Positions 8,051-17,201 are shown, counted from the first letter of the stretch. The stretch: DNA of 64,000 bases from Yinghuangia sp035454725 (GCF_051388935.1 NZ_JBPKBI010000016.1:93165-157164), one strand, 5' to 3'. Program-made: numbers and translations. The notes: generated from the letters alone by a model not told the origin.

Positions 8051-8076
8051 CAAGCGGGCGCCGTTAGAGTGATCGG

Positions 8077-8559
8077 GTGAAGATGTCCGGCGGCGTCGAG
8101 TGGGCGATCCACTGCTGTGTCGCGCTCACCTCCGTGCGGGCGCCGGTCCCGGCCACGCGCCTGGCGCAACTGCACGATGTCTCGCCCAGCTACCTCGCCA
8201 AACAACTCCAGGCGCTTTCCCGCGCCGGGCTCGTCCGTTCGGTGCAGGGCAAAGCGGGCGGCTACGTACTCACGCGCCCGCCCGAGGACATCACGGTGCT
8301 CGACGTCGTCGAGGCGATCGACGGTCCGGACCCGGCATTCGTCTGCACCGAGATCCGGCAGCGGGGTCCGCTCGCCCTCCCACCCGAGTCGTGCACCGGC
8401 CCCTGCGGCATCGCCCGGGTCATGGCCGAGGCCGACGCCGCCTGGCGCGCGTCCCTGGGCAAGGTCTCACTCGCCGACCTGGCGCGGGACGTCCGCACCA
8501 CGCACGGCCCCGGCGCCTTCACCGGCATCGGCGCCTGGCTGGCGTCGAGCGACACCTGA
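8077..8559 (+). CDS. Rrf2-family transcriptional regulator with three-cysteine cluster
   Basis: The protein has 160 residues from GTG 8077 (an in-frame ATG at 8083 is possible). The Rrf2 winged helix is clear: VEWAIHCCVALTS, PATRLAQLHDVSPSYLAKQL and RSVQGKAGGYVLTRPPEDIT. Downstream, VCTEI and ESCTGPCGI give three cysteines in the position where Rrf2 proteins such as IscR and NsrR bind an Fe-S cluster. It therefore probably senses redox state, NO or iron-sulphur status. It is divergent from the reductase gene and faces two operators. Confidence 0.88.
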   Translation: MKMSGGVEWAIHCCVALTSVRAPVPATRLAQLHDVSPSYLAKQLQALSRAGLVRSVQGKAGGYVLTRPPEDITVLDVVEAIDGPDPAFVCTEIRQRGPLALPPESCTGPCGIARVMAEADAAWRASLGKVSLADLARDVRTTHGPGAFTGIGAWLASSDT

Positions 8560-8994
8560 CGCCCGCGCCACGCCGCGGCGTCACGGCAACAAGCGCTGTT
8601 CCTTGGCGCCGGCCGCCACCCGACGGGGGAAGGCGGGGCCAGGGTGAGTAGGCGGCTTCGCGAGTCGCCTGCGGTCCGATTGTTCCGGCACCGGCACCGG
8701 CGCCTGACGGCGGTGAGCCACGCGTCCGCCACCGCTCACCGCACGGCTGTTGCCACGTGCAGGAGCATCCGCGCAGCGGAGCGCGACGCGTAAGGATCAC
8801 CGAACTGCCGTGGGGCGACTGCTTTTTCGCCCCGTCGCGGCTGCGGCCTCTGTGGGCCCGCTCCCCGGTACGTGCTACTGCACCAGCGGTCACGACGCCG
8901 AGACGTACGTCGCACTCACCCCGGCGCAGGCCGAACTGAAGGCCGTGACCGGGCGTTTCGCCACCCCGGACACGGCCTCACGTTGGTTCCGTAC
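8560..8994. other. Intergenic region with no convincing gene
   Basis: Frames on both strands are open but have arginine-rich, shadow-like composition. A stretch near 8876-8990 on the plus strand reads SGHDAETYVALTPAQAELKA and looks protein-like, but it has no credible start and then runs antisense to the methyltransferase gene. It may be a relic. Confidence 0.3.
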
Positions 8995-9834
8995 CTACGG
9001 CTTGCGGGCGACGCCGCCGAACTCGATCCACTCGGTGGTCTCCTGGACGGGCCCTTCGCTGCCGTCCGGGCGCCACTGCGAGACCTCGACCAAGCCGGGA
9101 TCGAGCAGTTCCAGGCCGGCTTCCGCGAAGAAGGCCGTCACGTCCTTCGCAGTGCGGACGCGTCCCCAGTTGCCCTGCGTCGCGGTGAGCATGAAGTCGG
9201 TGAGCCGCTCGCGTACTTCGTCGTCGTGGGAGACAAGGTGCGAGACCACCACGAAGCTGCCCGGGGCGAGGCGGTCCACGACCCGCCGCAGCAGCGCGCC
9301 GGGGTCGTCGCTGTCGGGGATGCAGTGGAGGACGGAGACGAACAACGCCGCGACGGGTTGGTCGAAGTCGAGGAGCTTGACGACGTCGGGGTGTTGCATC
9401 ACGCCGTCGGTGTCGCGCATGTCCGCGGTGATGACGGTGGTGGTCGCGTTGTCCGCGAGCAGTGCGCGGCCGTGGGCGAGGACGATCGGGTCGTTGTCGA
9501 TGTAGACGACCCGTGCCGAGGGGTGCACGGACTGCGCGACCTGGTGGACGTTGTCCTGCGTCGGCAGGCCGGAGCCGTGGTCGAGGAACTGCTTCACCCC
9601 GTGCTCCTCGGCGAGCACGCGCACGGCCCGCTGAAGATAACGGCGGTTGTTGATCGCCAGCGCCTGGGTTCCGGGTGCCGCCGCGGCCAACTGGTCGGAG
9701 GCGTCACGGTCGGCCTTGAAGTTGTCCTTGCCGCCCAGGTAGTAGTCGTACATCCTGGCGACACTCGGAACCGACACATCGATTCCGGTCGGCTTCCAAT
9801 CCGCCGCAGGGTCGCCCACGTGTTGGTCGGACAC
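8995..9834 (-). CDS. SAM-dependent methyltransferase, Methyltransf_19 (DUF574) family
   Basis: The protein has 279 residues. VPSVARMYDYYLGGKDNFKA near the N-terminus is the signature of the actinobacterial DUF574/Methyltransf_19 family. QFLDHGSGLPTQDNVHQVAQ is the SAM-binding loop and VVYIDNDPIVLAHGRALL follows as the acidic strand. Family members have a methyltransferase fold; their substrates are mostly unknown. A second member lies at 25815. The gene faces the SARP regulator at 10064. Confidence 0.92.
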   Translation of the reverse strand: MSDQHVGDPAADWKPTGIDVSVPSVARMYDYYLGGKDNFKADRDASDQLAAAAPGTQALAINNRRYLQRAVRVLAEEHGVKQFLDHGSGLPTQDNVHQVAQSVHPSARVVYIDNDPIVLAHGRALLADNATTTVITADMRDTDGVMQHPDVVKLLDFDQPVAALFVSVLHCIPDSDDPGALLRRVVDRLAPGSFVVVSHLVSHDDEVRERLTDFMLTATQGNWGRVRTAKDVTAFFAEAGLELLDPGLVEVSQWRPDGSEGPVQETTEWIEFGGVARKP

Positions 9835-10015
9835 CCGTACCCCCGAAGGTTCTTGACGTCACATCAGCCACCTTGGCCAATGCCGTACCAGCCTATCTCC
9901 CGACCAGGCCCTCGCGTCCACCGCCCACGAAGGCCCCCGACCGCCGACCATCCGTCCCCCCGGTGCACACACGAAGCCGGGCTTGGGCGCGGGAGTTCAC
10001 CCCCCGGAACCGTCT

Positions 10016-10032
10016 TATCACTGTGTGTGATA
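10016..10032. promoter_or_regulatory. Inverted repeat upstream of the SARP gene
   Basis: TATCAC at 10016-10021 is mirrored by GTGATA at 10027-10032 around five bases. It lies 31 bases before the GTG start, in the promoter zone of the regulator gene, and may be an operator. Confidence 0.4.
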
Positions 10033-10063
10033 CCTCGATTGCGGAACGTTCTATGATCCGCAG

Positions 10064-12901
10064 GTGAGCGCACGGTACAGGTTCGAGATTCTGGGGCGGC
10101 TCACCGTCACGTGTGACGGCGTACCGGTCCCGCTCGGTGCGGCGAAACTGCGCATTCTGCTTGCCGCCTTGGTGGTCGAGGCCGGGCGGGTCGTCCCTGT
10201 GGACGTCCTTGTGGAGAGGCTGTGGCAGGATCGCCCGCCCGCCGGAGCACGCAACGCCGTGCAGAACTACGTCCTGCGACTGCGCCGCCTCATCGGTGCC
10301 GAGGTGGTGCGGACCGATCGCCGCGGCTACGTCGCCGACATCGCCCCCGGCCTTGTGGACGCACACCGTTTCTCGGCGCTCGTCGACCAGGGCAGAGGTG
10401 CTCTGGCGCGGGCAGATCCGCAACGTGCGGCGGTGCTGCTCGGCGACGCGTTGGGGCAGTGGAACGGTGACCCGCTGTCGGACCTGCCGCCTGAGCCCTT
10501 CCGTGACGTGGTCTCGGCGCTGTGCGAACAACGCATCGCCGCCCACGAGTTGTGGGCCGACGCACTCATCCGGTGCGGCCGGGCAGCCGAAACGCTGGTG
10601 GAGCTGGGCCGACTGACGGTGCGTCATCCGCTGCACGAACGTTTCTGGGAGCAGCGGATGCTGGCGCTGTATCAGTGCGGCCGCCAAGGGGAGGCCTTGG
10701 CGGCCTATCGTTCCGCCGCCGGCATCCTGGCCGAGGAACTGGGTGTCGACCCGGGCGCAGATCTGAAGGCCATGCACCAGCGCGTGCTGACGGCGGCGCC
10801 CGAGATCGCGCCCGTCCGGCGCGCGTCGCGCAGCGCCGGGAACCTGCCCGCGGAAACGACATCCTTCATCGGAAGGGAGTACGAACTCGCGGAGGTCAAA
10901 AGGCTGTTGGCGACGTCTCGCCTGGTGACCCTCACCGGGGTGGGCGGGGTCGGCAAGACCCGGCTGGCGTTGCGTGCGGCCTGCGGATGCATGCCCGCGT
11001 TCGGCGACGGTGCCTGGCTGGTCGACCTTGCGGCGGTGACCGACCCGGCCTTGGTCGAACACGCGGTCGCGGCGGCACTGGGGCTGCGCGACCAGTCCAC
11101 GCGTTCACCGGCCGACGCGGTGGCCGACCACGTGCGCGATCGAGAACTACTGCTCGTGGTCGACAACTGCGAACACCTCGTGGACGCGGTCGCCGACCTC
11201 GTACTGCGTCTCCTGCGGGTCGCCCCGGCACTGCGGGTGCTGGCCACCAGCCGGGAGCAACTCGGAGTCTCCGGAGAGCACATCTACCGCGTCCCCTGCC
11301 TGGCGCTGGACGACGAGGCCGACGGGACGGCGTCGGAAGCGGCCCGGCTGCTCGTGGAACGCGCGTCGGCCTGCGGGGCGGTGTTGGACGGCGAACGGCG
11401 GGGCAGCGCCGTGGTCGAGCTGTGCCGGCGCCTGGACGGGATTCCGCTCGCCATCGAGTTGGCCGCCGTACGGCTCGGCTCGCTGACCGTCGAGGAAACG
11501 TTGGAGCGCCTTGCGGACAGCTTGGAACTGCTCGCCGCCCCGCGGTTTTCCGGGACCCACCGGTACGGGCGGACGCTCGGCGCGGTCATGGACTGGAGCC
11601 ACGAACTGTGCACACCGGGGGAGCGGCTGCTCTGGGCGCGCCTGTCGGTCTTCGCCGGGAGCTTCGACCTGGAGGCGGCCGAGGCGGTGTGTGCCGGAGT
11701 CGGCATCGGGCCCGGGGACGTGCTGGCACACCTGACCGGCCTCGTCCACAAGTCCGTCGTGATGTGCGACCGCACCGGCAGCACGACGCGCTACCGGCTC
11801 CTGGAGACCATTCGGCAATACGGCATCGCACGCCTGCGTGCGGACGGAAGCGCGAGCGCGCTCCGGGCCCGCCACAGCGACCACTACCGCGCCTTGGCCG
11901 CGCGGGCCGCCGCCGAGTGGTGTGGCCCGGACGAAGCCGCGTGGTTGGGCCGGCTGCGCGAGGAACTGCCCAACCTGCGCGCGGCGTTGGAGTTCTGCCG
12001 TACGCACCCGGACCGCGCGCCGGTCGGGGCGGAGATCGCCGCCAACCTGATGCGTTCGCGCTCGTGGTTCCATTCCGGCTCACTGGGCGAGGCACGGCTG
12101 TGGATCGACAGCCTGTCAGCGCTCCTCGACCCGGCGGCAGGCGAACCACTCGTCGCCGTCACCGCCATGAAGGTCTTCATCGCGACGATCCAGGGCGACC
12201 ATCCGGCCGCCGCCGCGCTGTTGGACGAAGTCAGGTCGGTCCCCGCGCTCGTCCGCCCCGCTCCGTTGGCCTATGTCCAGGGCGTGTTCGCGCTGCTGGT
12301 TCGCAGCGACCCGGGCTCCATCAGCCAACTGGCCCGCGTACGCGGTGAGTTCCGTACACTCGGGCACCACGGTGACGCCCACATGGCCACCATGTTCTGG
12401 GCGATGGCCGCCGCCTTCCTCGGGTCGCCGGACGCCGCAGTACGCGCCTGCGCGACCTACCTCGCCGAAGCCGAGGCCTCCGGCGGAGACTGGGCCCGCA
12501 CCTGGGCCCAGTGGTGCGTCGGCCTCACCGAACTCCGGCACGGCGACCCCGCGTCGGCCCTCATGCCGCTGCGCGACGCCCTGGTGCGGCAGCACGCCAT
12601 GGACGACAACTGGGGTCCCGCGTGGGCCGTGGAAACCCTCGCATGGGTGCTCGGTGCGCTCGAACGCCCGGAGCACAGCGCCCGGTTGCTCGGCGCGGCC
12701 CACCGCCTACGCCGCATGACCGGAGTGGCCCTGACCGGGCTGCGGCCGTTCCACCACCTGCATCTCGGCACGGAGCGCGTCGTCCGGCAGCGTCTTGACC
12801 CGCAGGCGTACGCCAAGGCGTGGCAACGCGGCGCGACAGCGGACGACGCCGTCGCTCTCGCCGTCGACATCGCACACGAGACCCACCGGCGCGGCGCGTG
12901 A
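10064..12901 (+). CDS. AfsR/SARP-type regulator: winged helix-BTAD-NB-ARC-TPR
   Basis: The protein has 945 residues from a GTG start. Residues 1-90 form an OmpR-type winged helix (FEILGRLTVTCDGVPVPLGA, LRLRRLIG). Residues 95-245 form the bacterial transcriptional activation domain. From 268 (SFIGREYELAEVKRLL) an NB-ARC ATPase follows, with P-loop GVGGVGKT at 292-299, Walker B LLLVVDNCEHLVD and the CRRLDGIPLAIELAA motif. The last 350 residues are TPR-like helices. Such proteins activate secondary-metabolite or developmental genes using ATP binding as a switch. No biosynthetic cluster is adjacent, so the target is unknown. A strong terminator follows. Confidence 0.92.
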   Translation: MSARYRFEILGRLTVTCDGVPVPLGAAKLRILLAALVVEAGRVVPVDVLVERLWQDRPPAGARNAVQNYVLRLRRLIGAEVVRTDRRGYVADIAPGLVDAHRFSALVDQGRGALARADPQRAAVLLGDALGQWNGDPLSDLPPEPFRDVVSALCEQRIAAHELWADALIRCGRAAETLVELGRLTVRHPLHERFWEQRMLALYQCGRQGEALAAYRSAAGILAEELGVDPGADLKAMHQRVLTAAPEIAPVRRASRSAGNLPAETTSFIGREYELAEVKRLLATSRLVTLTGVGGVGKTRLALRAACGCMPAFGDGAWLVDLAAVTDPALVEHAVAAALGLRDQSTRSPADAVADHVRDRELLLVVDNCEHLVDAVADLVLRLLRVAPALRVLATSREQLGVSGEHIYRVPCLALDDEADGTASEAARLLVERASACGAVLDGERRGSAVVELCRRLDGIPLAIELAAVRLGSLTVEETLERLADSLELLAAPRFSGTHRYGRTLGAVMDWSHELCTPGERLLWARLSVFAGSFDLEAAEAVCAGVGIGPGDVLAHLTGLVHKSVVMCDRTGSTTRYRLLETIRQYGIARLRADGSASALRARHSDHYRALAARAAAEWCGPDEAAWLGRLREELPNLRAALEFCRTHPDRAPVGAEIAANLMRSRSWFHSGSLGEARLWIDSLSALLDPAAGEPLVAVTAMKVFIATIQGDHPAAAALLDEVRSVPALVRPAPLAYVQGVFALLVRSDPGSISQLARVRGEFRTLGHHGDAHMATMFWAMAAAFLGSPDAAVRACATYLAEAEASGGDWARTWAQWCVGLTELRHGDPASALMPLRDALVRQHAMDDNWGPAWAVETLAWVLGALERPEHSARLLGAAHRLRRMTGVALTGLRPFHHLHLGTERVVRQRLDPQAYAKAWQRGATADDAVALAVDIAHETHRRGA

Positions 12902-12925
12902 CCGGCACGTGACCGGCATGTGACC
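12897..12925. repeat. Short tandem repeat at the SARP stop codon
   Basis: Three near-identical copies of a 10-11 base unit, GTGACCGGCA with variants, overlap the TGA stop of the SARP gene. Slippage here would alter only the 3' untranslated region. Confidence 0.5.
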
Positions 12926-12958
12926 AGGCTGACAGGACCCGGCGAAAGAGTTGGGCAC

Positions 12959-13004
12959 ACCGGCGGGCGGCGCTCAGTTGCCCGACCGAGCGCCGCCCGC
13001 CGGT
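12959..13004 (+). terminator. Strong terminator after the SARP gene
   Basis: A 17-base arm starting ACCGGCGGGCGG at 12959-12975 pairs perfectly with 12988-13004 around a 12-base loop. It is a GC-only actinomycete-type terminator without a long T run. Confidence 0.8.
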
Positions 13005-13038
13005 CTTCACGTCTCCGTCGAAGAAAGTCGCACATGTC

Positions 13039-13302
13039 ATGCGCGCCAGGTTGCCGCTGATCGCCGTGTTCCTCGCCGCTCCGAACGCTGCCCTGACACA
13101 TCATCAAGAGGCCGGGACCGCGGTCGACCACTCGGTCTCCTGCACTGTCTCGGAGCAGGGCACCGCCGACACCGCGTGCGGCCCGCCGATCACCCTCCGG
13201 CCCGGGGAGATGCTGCGGGTCGACCTGGTCTCCTCGGCCGGCAACGCCACGAAATTCTGCGCCGCACCACCGGGCGACGACGTCACCAACCTGTGTACGT
13301 AA
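13039..13302 (+). CDS. Small secreted cysteine-containing protein, hypothetical
   Basis: The protein has 87 residues. MRARLPLIAVFLAAPNAALT is a short signal-peptide-like start, followed by a mature part with four cysteines (SCTV, TACG, KFCA, NLCT), which could form two disulphides. I recognise no family. The start codon overlaps another ATG in a different frame, and the Shine-Dalgarno sequence is weak, so the exact start is uncertain. Confidence 0.5.
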   Translation: MRARLPLIAVFLAAPNAALTHHQEAGTAVDHSVSCTVSEQGTADTACGPPITLRPGEMLRVDLVSSAGNATKFCAAPPGDDVTNLCT

Positions 13303-13348
13303 CCGTCAGCGGCCGACTCGCCGTTCCGGCGCGTGGCCGGCAGGCGTG

Positions 13349-14206
13349 TCAGACCTTCACCATGGGGTCGGGCTCGGCCGGGGACGTCTCCTTCTCGGGT
13401 GCCGGGCGGTTCGGCGCGGTGCGTGCGTGGGTCGCGTAGAGCGTCAGCCCGACGAAGGCCAGACCGCCGACCAGGTTGCCGAGCACGGTCGGAATCTCGT
13501 TCCAGATCAGGTAGTCGCCGACGGAAAAGTCACCGCCGAGCATCAGGCCCGACGGGAACAGGAACATGTTCACGACCGAGTGCTCGAAGCCCATGTAGAA
13601 GAACACCAGGATGGGCATCCACATGGCGATCACCTTGCCCGACACCGAAGTCGACAGCATGGCCGCGACAACGCCCGTGGACACCATCCAGTTGCACAGG
13701 ACTCCGCGGATGAACAGCGTCAGCATTCCCGCGGCCCCGTGGTCGGCGTAGCCGACTGTGCGGCCCTCACCGATGTGCCCGATGGCTTCGCCGACCTGGT
13801 TCGGGTCCACACTGAAGGCGTACGTGAAGGTCACGGCCATCATGAGCGCGACAGTGAGCGCCCCCGCGAAGTTCCCGACGAACACCAACCCCCAGTTGCG
13901 CAGAACCGAACGCGGCCGAACACCGGGGCGCTTGTCGATCAGGGCCAGCGGAACGAGGGTGAACACACCGGTCAGCAGGTCGAATCCCAACAGGTACAAC
14001 ATGCAGAACCCGACCGGGAACAGCAGGGCACCGACGATGGCCTGACCGGTCTGCACGGTGACCGTCACCGCGAAAGCAGCCGCCAGCCCGAGGATCGCTC
14101 CGGCCATGAAGGCGCGGATCACGGTGTCTCGGGTGGACATGAACACTTTCGACTCACCGGCGTCGATCATCTTGCCGACGAACTCCGGGGGACTCACGTA
14201 GGACAT
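13349..14206 (-). CDS. Formate/nitrite transporter (FNT) family channel
   Basis: The protein has 285 residues and starts MSYVSPPEFVGKMIDAGESK at ATG 14206, the normal start of this family; the longer open frame is an artefact. It has six hydrophobic segments with the FNT features GFDLLTGVFTLVPLALIDKR, RNWGLVFVGNFAG and the pore region FFYMGFEHSVVNMFLFP containing the conserved histidine. FNT proteins are pentameric channels for formate, nitrite, hydrosulphide or similar small anions. It is divergent from cyanase, which suggests a role in cyanate, bicarbonate/formate or nitrite movement linked to cyanate breakdown. Confidence 0.92.
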   Translation of the reverse strand: MSYVSPPEFVGKMIDAGESKVFMSTRDTVIRAFMAGAILGLAAAFAVTVTVQTGQAIVGALLFPVGFCMLYLLGFDLLTGVFTLVPLALIDKRPGVRPRSVLRNWGLVFVGNFAGALTVALMMAVTFTYAFSVDPNQVGEAIGHIGEGRTVGYADHGAAGMLTLFIRGVLCNWMVSTGVVAAMLSTSVSGKVIAMWMPILVFFYMGFEHSVVNMFLFPSGLMLGGDFSVGDYLIWNEIPTVLGNLVGGLAFVGLTLYATHARTAPNRPAPEKETSPAEPDPMVKV

Positions 14207-14228
14207 GGCGTCGCTCTTTCCCTTGCGG

Positions 14229-14279
14229 CAACTGGTCAACGGGGCAACTGGGCAACTGGGGTAACTGGGGCTACTGGGC
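14229..14279. repeat. Tandem ACTGGGG-type repeats in the FNT leader
   Basis: About five copies of a roughly 10-base unit (variants of GGGCAACTGG) lie 23 to 73 bases upstream of the FNT start codon. They fall in its 5' untranslated or promoter region, in the divergent gap with cynS. Confidence 0.6.
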
Positions 14280-14577
14280 GGCTGCGTCGGCTGGTCGGCC
14301 CTGCCGGAACCCGGCGTGACCCGACGATGGTGGGCAGCGGCGTTTTCCCTGCGATGACCTGGCCGCGAACATCGGGTCACGTCGATCTCACCGCGAACTC
14401 GACCCGGTGTGAGCGTCGTTGGGTGTGTTTCGCGTACATGACGCGGGACGCGCGGACGCGGGGCCTGTGTGTTTCGGACGTCAAAATCGTGTGACGGCCG
14501 TGTTTCCGCCTGGCGTTGCCGCGTATGACAGGCAAAGCTGCCGGGACTTCCTGCACACCCGTCACCAGGAGCCCGGC

Positions 14578-15027
14578 ATGACCCCGATCATGAGCAAGTC
14601 CGAAGCCGCCGAACTGGTCGTCGCCGCCCGGCTGCGCGGCGGCCACACGTGGGCGGACCTCGCCGCCGCGATCGGCGCGCCGCTCGTGTGGACCACCGCC
14701 GCCCTGCTCGGACAGCATCCGATGGCACCCGAACAAGCCGCGAAAATCTGTGGGTTCCTCGGCCTGGGCGAACGGGTCGCGGAGAGCCTGTGCCGTCAGC
14801 CGTCCCGCGGTTCCGCCGCCGAACTGATGAGTGACCCGACGGTGTACCGCTTCGTCGAGGCGCTGTCCGTCTACGGTCCCGCGCTGAAGGAGCTCATCCA
14901 CGAGGAGTTCGGCGACGGAATCATGAGCGCCATCAACTTCCGCGTCGACATCGCCCGCCGCCCGGACCCGGACGGAGACCGGGTCGTCGTCACCTTCGAC
15001 GGCAAATTCCTCGACTACAAGTGGTGA
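14578..15027 (+). CDS. cynS: Cyanate hydratase (cyanase)
   Basis: The protein has 149 residues from ATG 14578 (MTPIMSKSEAAELVVAARLR); the open frame upstream is not typical of the family. An N-terminal helical DNA-binding-like domain (residues 1-80) is followed by the short catalytic domain. The catalytic arginine, glutamate and serine of cyanase are visible in TVYRFVEALSVYGPALKELI and GIMSAINFRVDI. The end VTFDGKFLDYKW is the classical cyanase C-terminus. The enzyme converts cyanate plus bicarbonate into ammonia and CO2 as a decamer. It faces the FNT channel gene. Confidence 0.95.
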   Translation: MTPIMSKSEAAELVVAARLRGGHTWADLAAAIGAPLVWTTAALLGQHPMAPEQAAKICGFLGLGERVAESLCRQPSRGSAAELMSDPTVYRFVEALSVYGPALKELIHEEFGDGIMSAINFRVDIARRPDPDGDRVVVTFDGKFLDYKW

Positions 15028-15040
15028 CGGATCGGCGGTC

Positions 15041-15580
15041 TCAGCCGGCCGGGGGAGGGGGTTCGCCCGGCCGACCGTCGTACACCAACAGGCCGTCCGG
15101 GCGCACCCTGGCTCCGGGGGTCGGTGCGTGCCGCATCAGGCGTCCGCCGTGCATGAGGTGCAGCACGGGCGTCCGCGCGACCAGCACGGCGAAGTCCGCG
15201 ATGATGCGGCGGTGGCAGCGCCACCACACGGCTTCGCTGCACATCACGGCGGTCCGCGTGCCGGCCGCCTCCGCCAGCAAGGTGTCCATCGCGTCGAGGA
15301 AATCCGGCTCGCGGGTGTGGCCGGCGTACGCCCGGAACGACGCGTTGCGCCACACGGTGTCCGGTGAATCGGGCGCCGCCTTGCGGAACCCGCCGAGGCG
15401 GCGCTCCCAGCGGTAGCCCACGCCCTCCTCGGGCAGCCACCGCTCAAGCCTGTCCCGCAGCGCGTCCGGGTTGCGACGGCTGCCGGGAGCGGTCCTGACG
15501 TCGACGACGAGACCGACCTCGGCGCCGCGCAGCAACGCGGCCAACCGGGCTCGATCGGCGGTCCCGTGACCGAACGTCAT
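15041..15580 (-). CDS. DUF488 family protein
   Basis: The protein has 179 residues from ATG 15580 (MTFGHGTADRARLAALLRGA); the longer open frame is an artefact. DUF488 features include FGHGT at the start, VVDVRTAPGSRRNP, RNASFRAYAGHTR, and CSEAVWWRCHRRIIAD, which contains the conserved C-x(7)-C-H-R. The family function is unknown. It converges on cynS with a 13-base gap, so the two probably share a terminator region. Confidence 0.88.
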   Translation of the reverse strand: MTFGHGTADRARLAALLRGAEVGLVVDVRTAPGSRRNPDALRDRLERWLPEEGVGYRWERRLGGFRKAAPDSPDTVWRNASFRAYAGHTREPDFLDAMDTLLAEAAGTRTAVMCSEAVWWRCHRRIIADFAVLVARTPVLHLMHGGRLMRHAPTPGARVRPDGLLVYDGRPGEPPPPAG

Positions 15581-15703
15581 CAGTGCGTGCTCGGCGATCG
15601 TCGGGCTCCTGACCGGTGGCGACAGCTTCCCGCCCGCCGCGCCTGTGCCCCCGGGGCGTGGTGGACGCTGCCACCATGGTCGTCCCGTGGTCGACCGGCT
15701 GCA

Positions 15704-15793
15704 TCCCGCACCGCGTTCTTCGTCGTCGCGTACACCGGGATCTCCCTGCCGGTGGCGGGCGTCGGCGCGCTCACCCTGGCCCTCGGCCTGCGA
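15704..15793 (+). pseudogene. Relic of an MFS transporter C-terminus
   Basis: A 30-residue stretch, SRTAFFVVAYTGISLPVAGV followed by GALTLALGLR, closely resembles the penultimate membrane segments of MFS multidrug transporters. No start or adjoining MFS sequence exists, and the frame runs on into the antisense of the YihY gene. It looks like a remnant left by deletion between the DUF488 and YihY genes. Confidence 0.45.
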
Positions 15794-15798
15794 TGCTG

Positions 15799-16701
15799 TC
15801 AGCTTTTGGTCGCGACGGCCTGCGTGGTGCCGTCGCCGTGGTATTCGTCGTACAGCAGGCGCCCGACCAGCGCTCCGCCGAACACCACGAAACCCGCGCC
15901 GACCAGCCACGATTCGACCATGAGCAGCGTGCCCACCGGCCCGTAGGTGACGGCGTTGCCCACGATCAGCGGGGCGAAGACCACGGCGGAGAACAGCCGC
16001 AGCCCCACCAGCCCTCCCATCGTGGCGACGGCCCCGGGGGCGAGGAACCGGGCCGGGATGCGGCCGGCGAGCAGGAAGTACTGGCTCCACCAGAAGAACA
16101 GCCAGCCGCCCACCACGATGATCACAACCCGCGCCAGGCTGTGCAGCGGACCGCCCAACGGAAGGCTGCGGCTGGAGGCCATGCCGAACAGGTAGGCGGC
16201 GAGTATCGCGAGCCACACCACCCCGCGCCACGCCTTGTGCCAGGGGCCCACCGACAACCCCCACACCTTCTCGTAGCCGGTCTGCACGCTGGCCGCGAAG
16301 GACAGGCCGAACAGCGCGAGAATCGCGAGGCTGAACGCGCTGGTCGTGCTCAGGACCTGGCGTGGCGCGGTGAACAGCTGCTGTACGGACTCCGCGGACC
16401 GGCCGGAGATGCCCATCGCGTCGACGATCCAGCCGCCGAAGCCGGGATAGGGCACGTGCTCGGGCAACGGGTTCGCGGCGGCGACGACGATGAGCAGCGG
16501 GACGAGCGTGACCAGACCGAGCGCGGCGAACCCCATCGAGCGGTGCATGAGTTCGATCTCCGCGCCGCGCCGGTAGCAGCGCCCGGCTCCGACCAGCGAC
16601 CGGCGTACGGCGGCACGGCCGGGCAGCTTCCCCCGGACCGCGCCCGCCGTCGCACGCAGCCGCCGCCCGCGCGGGGCCGCATCATCGCGCCGCTCGCCCA
16701 T
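15799..16701 (-). CDS. YihY/BrkB family integral membrane protein
   Basis: The protein has 300 residues from ATG 16701. An arginine-rich cytoplasmic start (about 40 residues) is followed by six hydrophobic segments, among them GFAALGLVTLVPLLIVVAAA, LAILALFGLSFAASVQ and VVIIVVGGWLFFWWSQYFLL, with the YEKVWGL and GWLFFWWSQYFLLAGRIP patterns seen in the BrkB family. Function in the family is unresolved. The longer upstream open frame is arginine-rich shadow sequence, and a purine-rich GAGGGAG stretch near the chosen ATG supports this start. Confidence 0.85.
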   Translation of the reverse strand: MGERRDDAAPRGRRLRATAGAVRGKLPGRAAVRRSLVGAGRCYRRGAEIELMHRSMGFAALGLVTLVPLLIVVAAANPLPEHVPYPGFGGWIVDAMGISGRSAESVQQLFTAPRQVLSTTSAFSLAILALFGLSFAASVQTGYEKVWGLSVGPWHKAWRGVVWLAILAAYLFGMASSRSLPLGGPLHSLARVVIIVVGGWLFFWWSQYFLLAGRIPARFLAPGAVATMGGLVGLRLFSAVVFAPLIVGNAVTYGPVGTLLMVESWLVGAGFVVFGGALVGRLLYDEYHGDGTTQAVATKS

Positions 16702-17201
16702 GGCGCCCACTCCCTCGTCTCCCTCGTCCCGCCCGCCGGCCCTGCCGCCGCGACCCGCCGGGCGCGGTACCCGAAACCCGGTCGAGTATCCGGCCGGCGA
16801 GCGGGACTGCGGGTGGGTGCCGCCGCCGCACGGCTGCCGGGTCAACGCGTCTCCCCGGGAGCGCCGGGGGACAGGCGCGGGCAGGTCGCCGTCCGTCCTG
16901 CCCAGGGAAGACAACCAGGCCGGCGGCCCGTGGGCGAGGCAGCCACGCGGAATGCGGCCGGGCGACCGGGTCAGGCGGCGCAGACGGCGTGCCCCCGGGC
17001 GCGGATCGACCAGCGCGGCCGGCGAACGCATCCGGCCCCGCGCACGCGGTTCGCCGCCGAACAACGACAGCCGGACAACCGGCTGACCACCGACGGAACG
17101 CACCAATGCGGCCGACCCAAGTCACAGGCGGTGCCGGGTGGTTCAAACGGCAGTGCGGTCATCCGAAAGCAACATCCGAACGATGGGGAGAAGGTTCGGG
17201 C
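16702..17201. other. Intergenic region upstream of the tectonin-like gene
   Basis: Five hundred bases without a convincing gene. Composition is GC-rich with shadow-like frames. It should hold the promoters of the divergent YihY and tectonin-like genes; GGGGAGAAGG at its right end is the ribosome binding site for the latter. Confidence 0.4.

Noticed and set aside
8757..8939. 60-residue plus-strand ORF after the Rrf2 gene
   Set aside because: Arginine/proline-rich composition, no ribosome site and no family resemblance.
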